Below are positions 12,443 through 15,977 of a DNA stretch of 15,977 nucleotides, in pieces. Made by a program: the position numbers and the translations under genes. The notes below the pieces were generated by a model. It made no database searches. It was not told the origin of the DNA and saw nothing but the letters and a program-made list of their open reading frames with translations. Within the stretch, counting starts at the first letter, position 1; each line of letters begins with the position of its first letter. The DNA comes from an uncultured Alphaproteobacteria bacterium (GTDB taxonomy: Bacteria; Pseudomonadota; Alphaproteobacteria; RF32; CAG-239), in assembly GCA_934271195.1 (NCBI GenBank), contig CAKQRB010000065.1:1-15977 (forward strand), written 5' to 3'.

Positions 12443-14122
12443 CTATAATTTTTGGTATGTAATCATAATAGAATCGTCCGGCAGAGTTTTGGATAATACG
12501 GCAATATGTTCGCCGTCATCGCGGACAAGTTCTATTTTTGGCGTTGTGACGTCGATAATATGCTCTAAAATATCTTCTTTAAGTCGCTTCCAGTCCTCGG
12601 CTTGACTGAAGAAAGGCCGCTGCGACTCGATAAGTTCCGGAATCCCCGGTTTGCGTTTCAGAAGAGATTCCTCGACTTGCCATAATTTGATATAAGCTTC
12701 ATTATAAAAATTTAAACGGCCGTCAGATGCAAAAATAACCACGGCATCAAACAAATTGTTCAGGCTTTCTTTTTGCACCAGCTTCAAAAGGTTGTAAGCA
12801 CGAGTCGTTGCCAGATTGTCAGAAACGTCTTCATAGGCAAAAACCAGTCCTCCGAGAGGATTCGGAGAGCGGACACGCCGCAGCGTTCTGCCGTCCGGCA
12901 AAAATAAATAATCGTTCAACGGTTCAATGATTGAAGAAAAAGCCTTTTGTTCCAAGTCCTTAAAAGCGCTGAGGTCAGTGACTTCCGGCAGGAGTTTTTT
13001 GTCATGCAACATATCCAAAAACATCGTGTATGTCGGCTGTTGCTCAAGCCATTCCTGCGTCAGCTTCCATAGTTCGCTGAACGCGCTGTTATAAGATGAT
13101 AAAACAAATTTATTATCAAAAACCGCAAAAGCCTTGTCCAGAGCGCCGAGAATTTCCAACTGTGTGCTTTGGTGGGTTTTCAAATCCCTTTTCAGGGCAT
13201 CAAGTTCTGTCCGGTCAATCAGTGCGCCGGCCGTACAAATCTGATTAAGATCCTGTTCAAAATGAAAAGGCGTTTCATAAGCCTCCATACAGAGGCGCTC
13301 GCCGTCTTTTATCACGGTCACCAAATGACTCTGCGGGGCGTTTGTGCTGCGGGCATCCTGTGCCAGAGCCTTGGAAATGCTTTCTCCGGTCACGCTGTTG
13401 ATTTCTATGCCCTCGCCCAACACTTCGGCCTGATTGTTGACGTCAACAAAATTCATGTATTTTTTATTAATGATTTCCAGCCCCAGAGATTCATTCCTGA
13501 GCCAGACCGGATAAGGAATGTTGTTGATAAGGTCTTCATATTTTCCGAGCTTGCGTAAAATGGTGTTTTTGTCCTGCTCTAACCTGGCAATCCGGTTAAT
13601 TTCAAAACTAATATCGCGAAACCAAATCATGTCGCAATAAGTATTGCCGTCCAGTCCGTTGATTTTGGAACCGGAAAGACGCAGGCGCTTGGGAGAATTC
13701 TTTAGCTCAAAGTCATCTTCAAAAGAAACGCCGTCTTCTTTGAGCATTTCAACATATTTCACAATCTTTTTGGCATCGTCTTTATAAAAATTTTTTAAGA
13801 TATCCTCAAAAGATGCATAGATTCCCTGCGGCATATTCATGATTACGGCCAGACGGCGGGAACAATGTTCCACAATGTTTTTGCGTGGATCATTGATTTT
13901 TTCGTCCGGATAAACAAAGGCAAAATAACCGTCTTTGGAGGCATAAAGCGTTTCGGCATAACGCTCGCGGTCACGGTTCAAAAAGTAGTTGCGCTGCCGT
14001 GCTTTCAAAATACGAATACCCAAAACGCAAAGAGAAGCAGACATTGCCAGAAAAATTCCACCCAGAACGTACCAGAATTCCGGTGCTGCATAAAACATGT
14101 CAATTAAAAGATTTTTATTCAT
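12443..14122 (-). CDS. Membrane multi-PAS protein, DivL-like, lacking the kinase domain
   Basis: 559 residues from the ATG at 14122; an upstream in-frame TTG at 14134 is possible but less likely. One N-terminal transmembrane helix (about residues 16-40, WYVLGGIFLAMSASLCVLGI) is followed by a basic juxtamembrane stretch, two divergent PAS-like regions (about 55-175 and 195-305) and two PAS_7-type domains: AFAVFDNKFVLSSYNSAFSELW with LPDGRTLRRVRSPNPLGG (about 325-435), and AVVIFASDGRLNFYNEAYIKLW (about 455-559). This matches the sensor half of the alphaproteobacterial DivL-like PAS histidine kinases that usually precede tsaE. It ends at DDSIMITYQKL, just where HisKA and the ATPase domain should begin; no kinase residues follow in any frame. 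It may sense or scaffold rather than phosphorylate. It is divergent from tsaB. Confidence 0.8.
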   Translation of the reverse strand: MNKNLLIDMFYAAPEFWYVLGGIFLAMSASLCVLGIRILKARQRNYFLNRDRERYAETLYASKDGYFAFVYPDEKINDPRKNIVEHCSRRLAVIMNMPQGIYASFEDILKNFYKDDAKKIVKYVEMLKEDGVSFEDDFELKNSPKRLRLSGSKINGLDGNTYCDMIWFRDISFEINRIARLEQDKNTILRKLGKYEDLINNIPYPVWLRNESLGLEIINKKYMNFVDVNNQAEVLGEGIEINSVTGESISKALAQDARSTNAPQSHLVTVIKDGERLCMEAYETPFHFEQDLNQICTAGALIDRTELDALKRDLKTHQSTQLEILGALDKAFAVFDNKFVLSSYNSAFSELWKLTQEWLEQQPTYTMFLDMLHDKKLLPEVTDLSAFKDLEQKAFSSIIEPLNDYLFLPDGRTLRRVRSPNPLGGLVFAYEDVSDNLATTRAYNLLKLVQKESLNNLFDAVVIFASDGRLNFYNEAYIKLWQVEESLLKRKPGIPELIESQRPFFSQAEDWKRLKEDILEHIIDVTTPKIELVRDDGEHIAVLSKTLPDDSIMITYQKL

Positions 14123-14158
14123 TTTTTCACACAAAAGTCATTGTTTCTTTTACGATTC

Positions 14159-14189
14159 TATAATATAAAATAACATTTGAGAAATGTAA
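14159..14189. promoter_or_regulatory. Overlapping divergent promoters for PAS gene and tsaB
   Basis: Plus strand: a perfect TATAAT (14159-14164) for tsaB, without a good -35. Minus strand: TTACAT (14189-14184) and TATTAT (14165-14160), 18 bases apart, for the PAS gene. The two -10 elements overlap, so the promoters probably exclude one another. Confidence 0.35.
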
Positions 14190-14209
14190 TTTTTAAGGAA
14201 GTGGAAAAA

Positions 14210-14869
14210 ATGTATACTTTGGCTTTTGATACAACTGCGGCAGCTTGTTCCGTCATTCTGCTTCAGGATGGAAAAATGCTTTCGCGTTGGTCGCAGGCAA
14301 TGGAGTTCGGACAAGCTGAAGTATTGATTCCGCAAATTAAAAATATTTTGGAGGCGCAAAGGCTTTCTTTTTCAAACTTGGGATTGCTGGCGGTTTGTAC
14401 CGGCCCCGGTTCTTTTACCGGCGTCAGGGCAAGCATTTCCGCTGCCCGCGCCTTCGGACTGGCTTGTCCGGAACTTCAGGTTGCCGGCGTTTCGGCATTT
14501 GATGCTTATCTGCCGGAGCTTTCCTGTGATGAAATTGCCGAAAAGAATCTTGTGGTCATTGAAACCAAACGCGAAGATTTTTATTATCAGATTTTTGACG
14601 GTGGGCTCAAACGCCTGACCCCGCCGGCGGCCGGCACAAGGGAGGATATTCTGACTCAGCTCAAAGGCGGCAGAAAAGTAACGATTATCGGTGACGGCAC
14701 GGAACGCTTCTTGATGCGGCCGAGCGGACTGAGTTTGCATAGTATTAAAATGTCAGAGGGAATAGACGTATATAATGTGGCAACCTGCGCTTTGCAGCAG
14801 TATAATAACAAAAAAGTCAACTTCCCAAAACCGGTTTATCTGCGTGCGCCGGATGTTTTTGTAAAATAA
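14210..14869 (+). CDS. tsaB: tRNA threonylcarbamoyladenosine complex subunit TsaB
   Basis: 219 residues from MYTLAFDTTAAACSV. This ATG is preferred over an upstream TTG at 14177 because AAGGAAGTGG lies just before it and it gives the canonical TsaB start. The family motif TGPGSFTGVRASI (from about residue 64) is intact. TsaB is the ASKHA-fold partner of TsaD and TsaE in forming t6A at position 37 of ANN-decoding tRNAs in the cytoplasm; it is inactive itself and bridges TsaD dimer contacts. Length is normal. The usual neighbour rimI is absent: the convergent TPR gene ends only 3 bases after the tsaB stop, with no terminator visible between them. Confidence 0.93.
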   Translation: MYTLAFDTTAAACSVILLQDGKMLSRWSQAMEFGQAEVLIPQIKNILEAQRLSFSNLGLLAVCTGPGSFTGVRASISAARAFGLACPELQVAGVSAFDAYLPELSCDEIAEKNLVVIETKREDFYYQIFDGGLKRLTPPAAGTREDILTQLKGGRKVTIIGDGTERFLMRPSGLSLHSIKMSEGIDVYNVATCALQQYNNKKVNFPKPVYLRAPDVFVK

Positions 14870-14872
14870 AAA

Positions 14873-15977
14873 TCAGGCAAAACTATACTGTGTCAGCTTT
14901 TTGTTATTCAAAACGGCAATAATTGTATCCTGCAATTTTTCTTTCTGCTTGTCTTCAATCAACCGGATAATTTCAATTTCCTGCCGGTCAAGATTACGGT
15001 TGATGCCGATGGAATCATAATAGCCGCGGCTGCTGTTATAAAGTTTAGCGGCCTGCAGACTGTCACCTTGCTTGTAATAGTATTGCGATAACATTTTATT
15101 GGCATTGGCCGTCTGTCGCTCGTTAAGGTCATTGTCACTCAGATTAAGGACATTGGTATAGGCCCAGATTGCCTTCGATTCGGCATCGCTCACCTGATAC
15201 ATGTCGCCGACTCTGCTCCAGGCATTGATATTTTGCGGCGCCAGTTCAATCGCCAGCTCAAAAGCGCCTGTTGCCAGATGAACATCGGAAACCGCGGCGA
15301 GTGTGCCGAAAATCGTGGCATAATTTGAAGTAACGGCAAAAATCTCATTTCTTTTTTCACCGTTTGGCAAAGCCGTCGCCGCTTCAATGTTGTTGTCCAT
15401 CAATGTTTCTATCAGTGCCAGAGCATAAGATGTGTCCCCGTTTGCCAAATGATACAGGGCTTCTTCAACTTTAGGAAGTTTGGTTTTAGAAACCAGCTTG
15501 TCAAATTTTTTATTAATACAAAGGGCAATAAAGTCTTTTACGGCGTCAACCGTTTGTAAAATGTCATCTTCTGAATTTTGGTTCATGTTGCGGTACATGA
15601 CTGTTTGGGCGATTTTCAGGACATCAACATTGCGGCCGAGCATATCAACAATCAATCCGAGAAGCTCCGAAAGCTGTTTTTTGCTTTGCTGATATTTAAG
15701 GTTTGAGCTTATGTCAGCTTTTTCTGCCATGCTTTCCAAATTGGCCAGTTTGCCTTTTTTCCAGTCCAAATCCAGAACATTATCCTTTTTTTCCGCGGCG
15801 GACTTAATCTCTTTACGCTGTTTTTCCGCAGCTTGTTGCTTCTCTTCCGCCATCTTTTTTTCAAGTTCGGCGCGGATTAATTCTTCCACGGCTTTGCGAC
15901 TGCGCTCATCTTCTTCTCTTTCTGTCTCTTCTTCAAGCAGGCGTTTGTCCGCAATGCTTTCGTCTTCGGCAGTCTGC
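14873..15977 (-). CDS. TPR/coiled-coil protein, 5' end beyond window
   Basis: The frame is open to the right edge of the window, so the N-terminus is missing; a GTG at 15889 is internal to the open frame and is not needed as a start. The visible 368 or so residues begin with a very charged Glu/Lys/Arg stretch (for example RLLEEETEREEDERSRKAVEE in part, then EKKMAEEKQQAAEKQRKE), a likely coiled coil. Then comes a helical domain, and then degenerate TPR-like repeats: HLATGAFELAIELAPQNINAW, RVGDMYQVSDAESKAIWAY and KMLSQYYYKQGDSLQAAKLY, each with the small-residue and aromatic spacing of TPRs. No membrane segment is visible. Likely a cytoplasmic scaffold or protein-interaction factor; the precise family is not recognised. 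Confidence 0.7.
   Translation of the reverse strand, partial: QTAEDESIADKRLLEEETEREEDERSRKAVEELIRAELEKKMAEEKQQAAEKQRKEIKSAAEKKDNVLDLDWKKGKLANLESMAEKADISSNLKYQQSKKQLSELLGLIVDMLGRNVDVLKIAQTVMYRNMNQNSEDDILQTVDAVKDFIALCINKKFDKLVSKTKLPKVEEALYHLANGDTSYALALIETLMDNNIEAATALPNGEKRNEIFAVTSNYATIFGTLAAVSDVHLATGAFELAIELAPQNINAWSRVGDMYQVSDAESKAIWAYTNVLNLSDNDLNERQTANANKMLSQYYYKQGDSLQAAKLYNSSRGYYDSIGINRNLDRQEIEIIRLIEDKQKEKLQDTIIAVLNNKKLTQYSFA

Noticed and set aside
14123..14134. Upstream TTG start for the PAS protein
   Set aside because: It adds only four residues and has no ribosome binding site advantage; the ATG at 14122 is the more usual start.
14372..14740. Open frame antisense to tsaB
   Set aside because: It lies wholly within tsaB, which has a strong ribosome binding site and an intact family motif.

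Overview
The window looks like a chromosomal segment of an AT-rich alphaproteobacterium. The minus-strand run mutM - small exported protein - echA - rpsT - dnaA - dnaN - recF is a gene order typical of Alphaproteobacteria. The DnaA box VII region (LVADIHP), the RecF middle region (WLTPQMDRLF) and the DivL-type PAS domains also have an alphaproteobacterial flavour. The degenerated UbiB-like gene and the shortened PAS protein hint at a reduced, perhaps low-oxygen or host-associated lineage; that lifestyle is inference, not something the sequence states.

Layout. Positions 1-291 hold no convincing gene but several hairpins. An outer-membrane beta-barrel gene (292-894, minus) and an HD-domain phosphohydrolase gene (1057-2073, plus) diverge from a shared promoter region. 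A bidirectional terminator separates the HD gene from a small membrane-protein gene (2110-2460, minus). The replication block follows, all on the minus strand: recF, dnaN, a 287-bp gap with a hairpin and the dnaA terminator, then dnaA. A 600-bp AT-rich, repeat-laden gap (6637-7237) separates dnaA from rpsT and is the best candidate for a replication-control or origin region. Upstream of rpsT lies a tight operon mutM > exported protein > echA (4-nt overlap, then a 7-nt gap).

On the far side of mutM, where alphaproteobacteria commonly carry ubiE-ubiB, sits a single plus-strand gene (9631-10743). I read it as a shortened UbiB/ABC1-family protein that has lost its catalytic motifs. Then come a J-domain protein (plus), a lysine-rich orphan (minus), a DivL-like multi-PAS protein that stops exactly where its kinase domain should begin (minus), tsaB (plus), and a TPR/coiled-coil protein running off the right edge (minus).

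How the genes work together: DnaA, DnaN and RecF serve initiation, processivity and gap repair. MutM handles oxidised guanine. S20 belongs to the ribosome and TsaB to tRNA t6A modification. The two most interesting genes are conserved families that appear to have kept a scaffold and lost an active site: UbiB without its kinase-like motifs, and a DivL-like PAS protein without HisKA/HATPase. No CRISPR array, insertion sequence, tRNA or rRNA was recognised.
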